From Anas platyrhynchos (taxonomy: Eukaryota > Chordata > Aves > Anseriformes > Anatidae): a stretch of DNA of 64,000 nt. The stretch covers positions 7,810,501 through 7,874,500 of the forward strand of contig NC_092606.1 in NCBI RefSeq assembly GCF_047663525.1, in the 5' to 3' direction. The translations under genes and the position numbers were made by a program. Under the pieces are notes generated by a model. The model searched no databases. It saw nothing but the letters and a program-made list of their open reading frames with translations, and was not told where the DNA came from. This document shows positions 1 to 13,110 of this stretch, in pieces; position 1 is the first letter of the stretch, and each line of letters begins with the position of its first letter.

Positions 1-889
1 AGCAGAGCAGCCCACGTGCCTGGCAGAAGGGTAACCTGCTTCAGGTACAGGCCCCTGACTAAAACCAGGAGAAATTCCCACAAACCAAAGACTAAACAGG
101 AAAGCAGTGTTTGTGCTTTTCGCACACACCATCCACGTGCTTTTCAAGGCCCTCGTTGCAGAGCCCAGCCATGTCTTGCTGAGAATCACTCCGTCCTGCT
201 CTGACCGTTCACGTCTTTTTTCCTCTCCCCAGTCCTTGGCAGTGAGCCTGGCTGTTGTGCCACAGCTGAAAATTAGATCATAAAAGAGAGGCCCTTTGAT
301 TGCTCCTGTGAAGCTCCTAGCACAGCTTTAAAAGCAACCACTGAATGACAAGAAACGGCATTTCTGTGATTCCAGCTCGTGTGAGACACCTGAAAAGCAG
401 GGCTCAGGCCCCTGCCCCATTTCCTGAATGACAACAAACATGTCCCGGCCACTTTTCTTTACCTGGGAAATGTGTCATTTCTGCCTCCTTTTGCTTACTG
501 TCTACGTGTCTTAGCAAGGCAGGGGGGTTGAAAAGGCGTTTTAGGGCTAGCCCGGTCCCCGAGCCACAAAGGACAAGCACCCTGAGGACACATTATTCCA
601 TCCTCGCCCTCCTCTCCCTCACTGTCCCCTCGGTGATGAAGCCAGCTCTGTGCTTTCCTGGTCCTGGGGCAAGGCATGCATGCAGAGGTGAGACGGCGGG
701 GTTGAGCTCGGCAGTGGGCTCCTGATATCATCATATAAAAAAAAAAATTAAGTCTTTACACCATGGAGGGTGTTATTCCAACTCTGGAGTAACTGCTGGC
801 ACGCTGAGCTGTGTTTTGGAGCTGCCTGGATGCTGAACCAAACCCTCCAGCCCACGGCAGGAGCGCTAACAGGCACCCTGCGCACGGCG

Positions 890-1030
890 CGCTGAGCTCA
901 GGGAGCTTCACAAAAGCTTCCCCGACTGCATTCTACCTCCTCGCCCCACGTTCTAATTATACGATTCAATACATTTGCATAATCAGATGCAATTAGACTA
1001 ATTGCACATGTAAGCAATAATCAACCAAAA
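890..1030. promoter_or_regulatory. AT-rich block with octamer and TAAT motifs
   Basis: Inside GC-rich surroundings this short block is AT-rich. It carries a perfect octamer ATTTGCAT at 973-980, the POU-factor site, followed within 25 bases by two AATTAG/TAATTG homeodomain-type cores. Clustered sites of this kind are typical of conserved non-coding enhancers. That is inference from motif content only; no conservation data were available. Confidence 0.3.
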
Positions 1031-2459
1031 ATTACTCCGAAGGAAAAAGTTTCTGCTTCAGGAAATTCCCGTGGCAAGGCCGCCCTGAGGACTGGCGGCT
1101 CCACCTGGCAGTGACGCTCAGCACATGGACACAGCCACCGAGAGCCCCAGGTAAGGGGGTAAAACAGGAGCCCTTCACTCCACGGGGTGCCTTTGGGGTG
1201 TGTTAGTTTGCAAGTTACAGCCCAAGAGGCACGGGAATGGCCAGTGGGAGGCACTGAGCCTGCACAGCATCACTGCGAGCAAAATGTGTGCAAGAAATGC
1301 TTCCCCTCACCCCTACCATACCTGGGAGCCGGCACAGCCCAACAGCACTCCTGCCACTGACCTCAGATTAAAACAAATCCCGTTTGCCCTTGGGACAAGA
1401 GACAAAAGCCTTGCAGGGTGAGGAGCCCGGCCGCTGTATGGGACTGACATTAGCCCCAGACACTGCAGACGGGAGGATCAGGGAGGTTGGTGTGAGATGA
1501 GAGCACTGAGCCTGGTCGTGCTGCCTGACCGTGCCACGTGGGATCTTTTGCCCTACCTCCACGAGACCCTGTGGGCAGTAATAGGGAGGAGTTGGGCCAG
1601 GTGACAGGCACACAGCTGAAGGATACGCACATCATTCACGGTTTGGTATCTGAAGAGTAAGAAAGGAGAGCCTGGCTTCAGAGCTGCTCGTTCTTGCTCC
1701 TGTCTGTTTCTATCCCGACTGACCTGGACCTCAGAACCTGCACTCCAAACCTCCTCTTCCAAAAGCCATCAGGAGTGCAGGAAATACCCCAAACACGACT
1801 TGTAGCTTGCACAGGCAAAGCTGAACCCCATAACCCCTAGGAAAAAAGCCTTTTGGCCAGCACCACCAAAAGCTCACCCTGCTACAGCCTGAGCACCGTG
1901 TCCTCGCAGCACGGGGGCTGCCTGCAGGGTCGGGGCACGATCTGTACACCGAGGGAGCGGACCCGGAGGCGAAGCTGAGCAGGGAGGAGGAGAAGTGGCC
2001 CAGTTACTGGCACCTGCTGAGCTGAGAGGCAGCGCGAGTCCCTGGAGAGGGGCAGCCGTGGCAGGGAGCAGCTTGCTGGGGGTGGCACTGAAACAGCCGG
2101 CGAGGGGGTGCTTCAAAAAACACCCGAGAACGTCAGAGTACATGAAGTTTGAGAGGGCTGGATTGTTTTAAAGGTATTAATGAGCAGGACAGCAGCCAGA
2201 CCCAATCGATTCACAAGCAAAATAACCACCTCAGAGTCAGGAGTCTAATATTTAGGGTCTTCATTGCTTTTCAAATGTCTGTGCCATGCGAAGGTAAATG
2301 GCAGAGCAAAAAGCTGCCTGATGGAAAGGGATTTGTCTCAGATGAGCCACCTGCTGCTGCATCCGTAACGATACCTGGGAACTGGCACAGAGAAGTTGCA
2401 GCGATGAGCAAACTGAAACCAACAACTCAAGGGGAGCCGAAAGGCGTGCTGGTCCTCAC

Positions 2460-2489
2460 CTCCACGGGTACATCTAACCCCGTCACCTC
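2460..2489 (-). other. Candidate 30-nt micro-exon
   Basis: On the minus strand a pyrimidine-rich acceptor (TTTCTCTCCGTGCTGCAG) is followed after exactly 30 nt by a consensus donor (GAG then GTGAGG). The 30 nt are open in one frame (EVTGLDVPVE) and keep the frame if included. No family match was recognised, and paired splice-like sites are common by chance in GC-rich DNA, so this is only a candidate. Confidence 0.15.
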
Positions 2490-5400
2490 CTGCAGCACGG
2501 AGAGAAAGGGAGGAGGAGAATAAGGGAGAGACAGAACAGAAGGCACAAGGCACGGCGCTGAGCGAGGCAGCACACCAACAGCTCCGCAGGGGCAGACAAC
2601 AGCGGGCATCTGCCCCCTGCTTCTAGCGTGAGGTCCGGCTTTCACTCCTGAGGAGCTGAGCTGCCAGGAAGGGCTTCGGGAACCAGGGGACCTCCAGCCA
2701 GGCAACCAGATCCCTCACTCTAAAAAGGGACCCTGAAGAATGGGAAAACAGCATAGGCTGAGGTCCGGGACCGTTCCCTGCTGGGGCTGTGTGCTGGCCT
2801 GCACGAGCAGGAGCCTGCGGCGCTGTGCAGGAGGTGTTGGTTTGCGCAGGTGAAAGCACAGAGCAGGAGCCACAGGCACCACACACTGCGCCTGGCTGTG
2901 CCTACCTCCTGCTGACCGTCAGGAAGAGCCTTCCTGCTCCCCTTCCAAGGCAAATTTGCTCAATGATTTTACTGTTGCACAGTGAACAGCATTTTTTTTT
3001 CTTTTTAAAGGGAGTTTTCTGTATCGCAGCTTGTGCCCGTTGCCTCCTGTCTATTCCTCGGGCACCGCAGAGGTGAATCTGGCTCTGGCCTCTTTCCTGT
3101 CTCCTCCTGTCAGGCTCGTACACACAAAGCCTTCCCAAGGCACACAGAGCTCCCGGACTCCAGCCCCAAAGCAGAAGTGATCCCTGTCCCCTGGGCTGTG
3201 CGGCAGGGCAGCAGGTTCCCCCGAAGCAAAGATTTCCCCTGCCAAGGGGAAAGGCACGGGTCCTCCTGCCAGGCCTGAGGTTGCTTTTCCCAGTGAGCTG
3301 TCAAATCTGGCTAGGTTTCCTTTTGGAGAAGGGATGTGTAAACAGGTGGTTGTGCAAGCAAAGTAACCAAGGTAGCTCGTTTGCCTCCGGGCTTTTCTCT
3401 CACCTTGATGGAGGCCAAAGAAGAGGAGCACACGTCCCTCAGAGTGCCAGTGGGGCTGGGGCTTCTCCTGCCTGCTGCCAGCAGTCACCAGACCTGCTGG
3501 CACCTCAGGTCTGAGCGTTCCCCCTCTGCCCGGCTGGACTGAAAAGCTGCAGAGAGCAGCAGCAGGGAGACAAACACGCCGCCCTCCTCCTGCAGGTAGG
3601 AGTTTACAGAAGTCTTGGTCAGGAAACAGGTTGCGTGGCATTGCTGTCAGCTCTCCGCATCGCGCCTGCTCGGGTTACAGGCAGAGGGGTTCCCAACACT
3701 GCTCCCAGCTCACCCGCACGCTGCTGAAGTAAAGAAACAGGGAGGAGGGAAGCAGCAACCCATGGTCGTGCAGACAGGCTTCTTTTCCAACAGCAGTGTC
3801 TCTGCACGCTGGCACCCAGCCTGCTTCCAGCTTCCAGGCTGCTGCTTTCCTCCCCTCTCCAATTTATTTGCCTCACCAGCATTTTTCCTCAGGCTCCTGC
3901 CTTGCCTCCTCCCCAGCAGCCCCGTCCCGTCCCAGCTGCTGGTTTCCTCTGCTCCTGAGGTGCTGGCAGAGCTCAGATCCCCTGGTGCTGCACAATATGG
4001 GAGGGTTTAATGGTATGAAAGCAAATCGCTGCAGAACAAGGCCGGGGTAGTTTAGGAGCAGCAAAGTGGGACTGGGGAGGATGTACACAAACACAGCTCG
4101 GCAGCACAAACCTTCGGCAGCCTCAGATCTCCCAGCACAGACAGCTGCTGAAGTCAGTGCTGTCTGAGGAGCATCCACACTAAACGGAACAAGCCGCCAG
4201 ACAGAACAAGCTCACATTTAGACATGTTGGGCTTAGAGGTTTATCTCCCTCCCAGATAAGGAAAAAGCTTTCAGCTGCCTGTGAGAGATGCGGAGGTATT
4301 GCAGGGGCTATAACTAAGTCGCTCAGTTCTGTGAAAGGCCGCAGTGAGAAGTCTCTCCAGCATTTTAAAAACATTAATTTCCAGCGGTTGCAGGATTGCC
4401 AATCTCCGATAAAAACGCCCAGCACAGAGCACAGCAGGCTTCCTTCTTCCCAGCGGTTCAAATATGAGTGCAGCTTTCCATTCAAGGTGATCTCTGCAAA
4501 GAGTTTTAATCAGGGAAATAATCCCAGCACCCATCTCTAAGCACCCACGTGCTGAAGGTCTGCAGCATGCCCCCAGACGAGAGGTGAGTCGGGGAAGAGC
4601 TACACGGAGCGATACAAAAGCAGCGGCAGCTATAAGACAAATGGACTTCAAATTCAAACCCAGAGCTCAAATTATTTGCTGGATTTCCACATGAGTAACT
4701 CCCACCTTTTGATAACCCTCACATCTTGAGAAACCCCAGCACGGCCTCAGTTAACCTGCACGAGGCCAAGGGCAGAAGCGGGGAGGCTCCCCGCAAACAG
4801 GCTCCAGGGATGAGAGAGAGCGGACAGCCACTGGTTGTCCCCCTGGCTTGGAGATCTGAAGGGTAGCAGGTTTCCCAACTCCTTTGAAGCCTTAAGCTTT
4901 AGCTCTCTAAGCCAAAATGCACTTTCAAAGCCCCAAGGTCAATGACTGAAGATTATCCAGTGAGGCACTAGGCAAAAGCTGCGGCACAAAGCTGTTCTCC
5001 TCAGCCCCTGTAATGCTATTGCAGAAGTTCGGGCACTTGTCAGAGCACAAGAAGTCCTCGCAGCCTACCCGAGACATTCTCCAGGTGCAGCTTTACCTGG
5101 AAAAACACATGAAAACACCACCCTGGGGCTCCCGCTTTGCACTCCTGTGTTTCTGGCTCTGCGCAGCAAGCCCAAGAGCAACAGGCAGCCACGGCTGGGG
5201 TGCCGGCAGCCCTGGGACCCCACGGCAGTGTCCCCATTTTCTGTGGCTCAGGACAAGCACCACAAGCTGTACCCGACAAGCCAGATGCTTTCTGAGGCAT
5301 CTGCAGAAGATGTGAGCCATCCCTCAGCTGTGTCAGCTCCACAGAGCTGCAAAGGAGAAGAAAAAAAGGCACATTTGGGGCCAGCAGGTGCCAGAGGAGG

Positions 5401-8400
5401 AAGAGGAACAAACCTGCTGGTACGAAGACGTGCCTTTGCTGAGGGAGGTGTGCTTTGGATGGCAGCACAGGATGCCAGCCTGCTGCACCCGCTGGGCTGC
5501 CACAGCTGTACCTTGTTCTCCCGAGAGCTCAGCAGCCTGGATGTCTGAGCTGATCCCGCCTGTAAATCACATCAAAGCCTGCGGCTGGGCTCAGGGCAGC
5601 CCGAGACACTCGGGGCTCTGAGGAGGCTGCCCTGCAGACAGCCTGCCGCCCCTCTGCTCCCGGGGGAAGGCTGCAGAGAGCCAGCAGCCTGCAGTCTTTC
5701 CCAGCCAGCACAGCCCGTCCTCGGGGGAACAGGGTAGAGAAGTCAGCCAGCACCCCCTGCTCCACCCTGCCCCGAGCCAAGAAGTGGGGGAACCCTTTCA
5801 CCTCCTGCTGGCAGCTGGAGGGAGGAGGAGAGCCCCGCTCCCAGCTCAGAGAAGCACACTGAGCTACCAAGGAGCTGCCAGAGCCCAAAAAGCAGGGACA
5901 GAGCCGACAGCGATGGCAGAACGCAGGGAGCTGCCCCTTTGCAGAGTTAAAACCTCCTTCCTGGTCTCCAGCTGGGGCTGTAACACTTCTGATGCACACA
6001 GCAGGCAAAGCTAAAGAGCACCACCCTAAAAACCCCACGAGCAAACAGACCCCAGCCCCCCTGTCTAGAGCACTGCAGACAGTGCCACTTCGAACCACAA
6101 CCTGAATTTCGCAGTTTGCCTCCAAAAATCACTGAGGCAGGGGAACACAAATCCAGGTTAAGAGGGAGGGAGGGAGGGAAACAACCACAGTCTGTGCAGT
6201 TTAACAGCAAGCAGAGACGTGGAAACCTGGCACGTGGATTGCAAACGCACTCTGAGCACTGCTCGTGCAGCGTGGCCTGCCCCATGCCCGGCAGAAAAGC
6301 ACAGAAAAGGAAAAGAAAACCTAAAGCCAATGGACTCGGACATCGGCAACAATACCTGCTCCAGCAGCCGTCCCAGGAGACATCCCCGTGGCGCAGGTCG
6401 GCGTGTCGCTGGGAGATGAGTTACACAGCGCTAGCTACTCAGATATCCTCCTGGTTGCCAGGGGGAGAGAAATCAAAGAACAAAACTGCTAACAGCGCGG
6501 AGAAAAGGGAAAGCATGCGTTTAAAAGCCTTGCTGGCTCCTCGCCAGGGTGCTCAGCACCTTCCAGGACGCGTCTCGGAGCAATTAGTCTGGGTGCAGGC
6601 ACCGAGTTTCGGCGCACGCTGCTCGTCTCTGCGCTGCAGATGTCGGCTCCGCTCCAGCAGAACACTTAAGCACACACTTGAACTTCAACTACAGGCCCAG
6701 GCCGTCAGGAGGGACAGCGTTCCCGTGCTGAAGTGTGAACAGCACTGAAAAACGCAGCCTCAGAAATGAAGAACTAAATTCATGTGAGCAGCTGGGTGAC
6801 CACGTGTCACACATGTGGGACAGGAGCTGTCCCAGGGCTCCCGTCCCACAATTGTGCTGGCCTCCCCACTTGCACCCCCAGCTGTGCCTGAGGCCAAAAG
6901 AGCACTGGAAATAATTCTCACTACATCCATCCCCTAGGGGGTCCCACCTCTGCCCAGGTTTCTTCCGTCCACCTGCACAAGCTGCTCAAGCAAGATGTGC
7001 CCCGTGGCCGGAGCCACCGTGAGCCCGCGCCCTGGGGACATGCAGATGCTCCAGCAGTGCCAGGACGCAGCTCCTGCTCGGTTCCTCTCCCACCACCCCG
7101 CTCAGCCCCAAACCTGCGGTCCCTGCAAGGGAAGCAACCTCACCTGGAAGGTTTCTGACCAGCAACACCACCAAATCACTAACATTTGCCTCTGGTATTA
7201 TTATTATTACATATCGTGGATATAATCACCTACCGCTTTGAGGTTCAGCAGCAGTTTTGCAAATTAGGTAGGCTGTAAACAGAACACAAAGACACTTCTT
7301 TTGAAATTAATAAAAGCCAAACGAACTGGGAAGCTTGTTGAGGAAGCGATAACTTCCTCTGTACCTGAATTCTCCAAGACAGGTTGCTGGGCAGGTCAGC
7401 CACGCTTGTGGCCCAGGAGATCTAGCTTAGACAGTCACAGAGACCTTAAAGCCCACAAGCCTGTGAATCACTCCCAGTACCTCCCACAGGACACTCAAAG
7501 AAAACTATTTGTGGCTTTCCTTTCACCAGTTCTGTCTAACAATAAACCCCATTCCTCTGCTTCCTGCTTTTGGAACGGAGGCCCAGCACATTTCCCTGGG
7601 CATTTCCCATTTCCATGCTATCTGCACCTGTCCTGACCCACCTCCAGACACTGCCCGGTCCCCTGGGGTGGGACAGCAGGAGAGGTCGGGGTGAAATGGT
7701 CTGGGTGAGATGGCTCTGCAAAGGTTGCTGAGAGAAGCCCCAAATTCTCATTTCTGACTTCTGGCTCCTTTATTTGCCTCTGTACTGCTCCTCTAACTGG
7801 ACACGCTGTTGGAATAGGTCTAATGCCAGCGTCATTTGTTACGCCCCCATATCACTTTGCTTGCTGATGTATAATCCACTGCCAGGTTTATCTAAAGCCA
7901 TTTGTCATTGTTCCCCCGGGTTCTCAGGTATCCTATCCACTTGTTGGAACACGTGCACGTTTCTGAACAAGCAGGTTTCAAGTTAACCTCTTCAATAGCC
8001 TTGTAATGGAAAAAGGCAGTTACAAATACAGGTTGAGAACAGCAGAGTTTATTTGCACAGCAATCTGCAGAGCGGTTCAGGGGCCAGCTCCCATCCAAAC
8101 AAGCTTTCATGTGCTGCTGGTGGCACGGGGGAATAGGCTCAGACTTGTACTTACAATGGGGACTCGCTCAAGTGCCCTGAGAACAAAGCCTGAGAAGTCT
8201 GACTGGAGGCATGAGCTCACGCTGCCTGGCTGGGAAACCAAGACCCAAATTCGAGCACTGCTACAAAACTCGGGCTCAGTTCCTGGGATGCACCTTGCTT
8301 GGCAGAGAGCTCTTTCAGCTTCTGTCTCACAAACCATCCCATCACGTTCTTTCCCATGGCCTTGATGTAATTGCATTATCTTTTCTCCCACAATCACTCT

Positions 8401-11400
8401 TTTTTTAGATACTTTATAAAAATACCAAAGGGAGGGGTGGAAATTTTAAGCGCATTGCTACCCCTGCCATTCTGGAAGCACCCACAAGGAGAAGCACTTC
8501 ATTCTCAAGTGAGTAAGGCGTGAGTCAGCTGATGAATAAGCACATCAGCTCTCCAAGTCTCACTCAATTCATGACCAAATAAAATCGTTTCATTACCTAA
8601 ATCACTTGTCCACCTCGTATGGTAATGCCGCAGCACTCTGAGGTCCTGCAGGGGCTCCCATTTCCGAGCAGGTAATTGCTGCTGATCTCGTCACGCTACA
8701 GCAGGCAGCGCACTGCCAGGAAACCCTGCGCCGGGGAGTCAAGGAAAGCCAGGTCATGAGCTCGCATTTTAAAGAGCTCTGAAAGTCCACTCCTGAGACA
8801 CCTCCAACCTCAGCTAACGCCTGGATTAAACGTGCACAGGCTGCTGGTATCAGCCTCTTGCTCGGCTCAGCACCCTGCAGCCCCAGCCTCTGGAGGCAGT
8901 GGGGCTCTGTGCAGGCAGGTGCCAAGGCTCTTCTGACATCCCTCTGTTGTTCTTGCACAGCTCTTATACGAAGCTGCAAAAGCATCAACTTAAAATGGTG
9001 CCTGAACATCCCGCCAGTCCTGAGGAAACTCAGCACCTCCCAAAATTAACGTCACATCCTCACCAACACCTTGTGGGGTGCATCCACGGACAGGGAAACA
9101 GAGCACTGGGGCACAGGTACTGTGGAGATGTGAGCTTAAGATCAGAAGTGGGCCTAGCTCTCTCCCCAGAGGCCCTGGCACAGCTGGGCCACCACCAGGG
9201 AGTAAGCAAAGTGTGCAAAACGTGCCCCAAAAGCCCGGGTGACCCATGCTGGCAGAAACAACTGGGCTGTCGGATCCGTTTTACAGTCCAGCCTTTCTAC
9301 GGGGCTGCTCATTGCTCCACATTCAATTAGCGCAGCACAAAAACCTTCAAAAAGTGGAATAACTTCACAGAAATAATTGAAATTGGTCTGTCAAACTAAA
9401 GGCCATGACCAAGGGCTTGGCACCACACGGCTGCAGCTCTGCTGCCATTGAGGGACACACAAAATTCAGGTTCTGTGAAGCTCTCAGCAGACACCCGGAT
9501 GAACACAGCAGGGTTTTCACAGAACCGGCCAGCCCTGCCTTTAGACATAAAGGAATAGAAAAGAAGAGAGATTTCTCACCAGGGAGAGAGCTCACAGTTT
9601 GCCTGTGCCAGGCTAATGATGTTAACGGCCCTCAGCCCCACCGGCTGTCCTCCGCGGAGCCGAGGCTGCTTCGTCTTCATCATTCCCTTTGGCACAGAGG
9701 AAACCTCGCAACAAGCTGGTGCTAAATCCAGCGGCATCCACCGTGAGGTCTGCCTGCTCCCGGCTGGGATAACCTCTCTGCCTGCCTGTCCCCCTCCGAG
9801 CCACTCTCCCGAGCACGGAGGAGGCAGCGAGACCTCGCCAGCAGCCCCCAGCTCCCCCAAAGGCGCTCAGTGGCTGCCAGAGGGCTGCGGGCTGCATCAC
9901 CACCTCTGTGCTGCCAGCACCTAGCTCTGGCTGTGCAGGCAAGCAGCCCAAAGGCAGCCAGATCCGCTCAGCAGGCCAGTGGCTGCACCTGGGGAGAGGG
10001 AGGTAGGGAGAAAGGAGCTTACTTTTATCAGGACACCTCAATCCCTTTCCCTGGGAGCGCGCTGCGGAGGTCCAAGGGCAGCCTCACCCCTGCTGTGCTC
10101 CCTCGGCTGCCTGCACCCGGCCGGGCCGCTGCCAGGGCCACCCTCACGCACAGCTGCTGCTCCTGCCTGGTGCTGAGCTCCGAGGGGACCAGGGAGAGGA
10201 CATGATCTGTAGGAAACCACCCAGAACCAAGCGGTTCATGGAGACCCAGCCCTCCCAAACCCATGGTTTCAGGCTGAGGGTTTCGCCCTGCTCCAGCTGG
10301 AAATCTGCGGTGAGGTTTTGCTGACCTCTGCACTGCGGCAGCACAAGGCCCAGGGAGGCTGCCCACTTCACACGGGTTTCTCACCCCTGGAAGGCTCCTG
10401 CACGATACCAAAGTCAGTAGTGACAAAACTCCCCGAGGATCAGCTGGGAGCAGCTGCCACTGCCCTGGATCTGCTCCACGCAGTGCTGCCGGCTGCAGCC
10501 AAGGCAACTTCATCGCCTCTCCGTCCTTAAACAGCCTGAGCTCTCCGAAGTCATACACTCACAAACATTTCAGCTCTGTTGAGGGAGCTCCGTTTCTACA
10601 AGCATTCACATGAAAAGCAATCACTGCGTGCATTGAAGAAGAGGTGAAATGAAGAGAGGAAGGAGCCTGTGCAGTAAATAATGGAACATTTCTCTGACGG
10701 CACACGGGGCAGCCTGGTTCTTGTGCCATGCTGCCTTCAGGCCCTGTTACTGTGAACATCTGCACCTTTGTTTGCAGTGCCTGGCTTCCCCGTGCTGCTG
10801 TTGCATTTTTCAGAAAGCCCAAGCCAGGCACAGCACTGGTGGCCTGCCCATGGGACACAAGTGACCGGTGAACCATTTACACTCTGTCCTTGCTCCTCTT
10901 TCCTGCTTCCCCACCACAGGGCTGCTAATTCCTGCCCTCCCCTGGCTATCTCTCGACCTTTAGAGAGGGCTTCAAGTCAGGCTGTCATTGACTCTGTCTT
11001 GGTACAGCACTGGTGCAGTGGGACTTGCCCTGCCATCCCTGTGATAGGAACCACAAATGAAATGCAAAATCCTACTCGCACAGGGTCTGGTTCAGAGCTG
11101 CATGGAAAGCTGCCTCACTTCAGCAGCATGCGGAGCAGAGCCATAACCAGCACGAGCAGAAGAGAGCTATTTGCACAGCTATTTGGGGAACACAGCCGTG
11201 CAAAAGCACAACTCTCCAGCCGAGTGTCTTCGCAGCTTCCACCAGCCCAAAAAAGCGCACACACGTGTACGTGTGCATCAATCGAGGGGCTCTGGCACAG
11301 GATGCACCCCAGTGCCATGGTGACGGCTGCTCCTGCAAAGCTGTAACAGAAGGGACAGAGCCGGAGCCAGGCAGGGCAGCGGCAGCTCAGGCTCACAGCA

Positions 11401-12799
11401 CCCAGCGCGCTCTGAATTGAATGGACAGGGCCAAGAGGAAGAATCTGGCTGGAAGTTACACAGCAGCCAAACAAAGCTCTTCTTGTCCCTTTTAACAAGA
11501 GAGCCAGCAGCCCCTCCTGGCTGGGTGGTTGAGGTGCACTTGGGAGGAACGAGCCACCGGGGGACTCAAAGGCAGAAGGCTCCTGCCCACCATGCACAGA
11601 AGAACAATGAAGGAGGAAATCAAACCCAAGCGCAGCCACAGCAAACCAGCTGAAGAGAACCAAGCCGAAGGCACCCCGACGCAGCTCCCAGCAGCTGCGG
11701 GGGCTGATGGAGCCCCTCCAGTGCTGCTGGCTCTGGGAGGCTGCAGGGAAACCTTGTGGTGGACAGGCAGAGGGCCCCCAGGGGGAGAGGGCTCCCCAGG
11801 AACCTCACTGACAGGTAAACGCTGGGTGGAAACAGCAACCTGACAGAGACAGCAGCCTGCTCTCCTCGCTGGGTGTCAATCACACGTTCCCCCAAACCCC
11901 AAAATTAGAGTTAAATACAACACCGCCGCCTCTGCACCAAAAATTATTCAGTCCATAAAAAGCATTTTCCTACGTCTCCCTCTCTCATGACTCGCCGCAG
12001 GCCCCCTCATTCCTCTCCCCCCAGAGGAGCAGTTGGGTTATGGAAATGTTCCGATGGCAGCAGTCTGCAAAGTTGTTTGCAGGGTAATTGAACGACCCCC
12101 TCGGCTGGATGCTGCAGGAAGGGGCCTGCCTCAGGCTGTTAGAGCAACGTGAGGGGAAGGGGACTCTTCCCAATGCCACCGAGCACAGCACCAGCTCAGG
12201 TGCCTCATGAAACTGCACGGAGCTGAGGAGGTTTCCCCGGCACACGCTGGGAACTGGGCAGGAGGGAGATGGTGCTGAAGCACCTCCTGCAATATCTAAC
12301 GATGGCTCCAGGAGGATGTGGAGCTGGCTGCGTGGCACGCCCTGCGAGCCCATGGATTCAGAGCCATCTCTGAGGAGGGGGCAGGTCACTCACCTCCTTT
12401 TTTCCTGCTCTGCGCTTTTCCACTCCGCTCTGGAGGAGGAATCGGCGCTGGAGAGACAGGGAGCTGGAGCACTGCCAGCAGCCTGCCGCCTGGCAGTCAC
12501 GTTGTACTCCTGACTGGCACCACCTCACCACACAGACGCGCTGATCTCTCCCCACAGCAAGGCCAGCAGTCCCACGGCCGGGGCTCGGCGGGCTGAGCAT
12601 CACCAAGCATCTCACTGTCCTGCCCCCGTGCAGACCTCACTCCCCTGCACCCGGGGCCACGCTGTCACGTCCCACCTCTCAGAGCCCCCAGCTCCCAGAT
12701 CCCACCGGCAGCACCTTCACCTGCAGCAAGGTTTAACCAAGACACGTCCCGGCACACGCCTGGCTGGAGCACTGCTGAGAGCCTCAGAGCTGTGACACC

Positions 12800-13110
12800 A
12801 ACCCCAACGTTTCAAGTGGTTCTTAATCAGCTACAATAATAAATAATACATAGGCTTTCAAGTGCTTGCTCATTTCTGAACGTCTCCCATAAATACCTGG
12901 CCAGCAAGGCAGCCTTCGAACAGCGGCGCCGGTAGCGTTTCCCTGCTAACCCTGTGCTATTTACTTAAAATAGAAATTCAGGAGGAGAAACCTGGGTTGA
13001 AAGGCAACGGGATCGTTGAAGTATTTTAAGTAGTCAGACCTGCTCTGAACAACAAATACTTAATACAAGTGTTTACTCGTTTCTCCATTTCTCTTTTATT
13101 TTAAAGAGAA
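12800..13110. other. AT-rich block, possible conserved non-coding element
   Basis: The block has runs such as ATAATAAATAATAC, a TTATTTTAAA stretch and several TAAT-type cores, and it contrasts with the GC-rich flanks. No open frame or splice-bounded exon is visible. The composition fits an enhancer-like non-coding element or an unconstrained AT-rich patch; the sequence alone cannot decide. Confidence 0.25.

Noticed and set aside
6116-6748. 210-codon plus-strand open frame rich in arginine, serine and glutamine
   Set aside because: No recognisable domain, no splice partners and no polyadenylation signal; it looks like chance.
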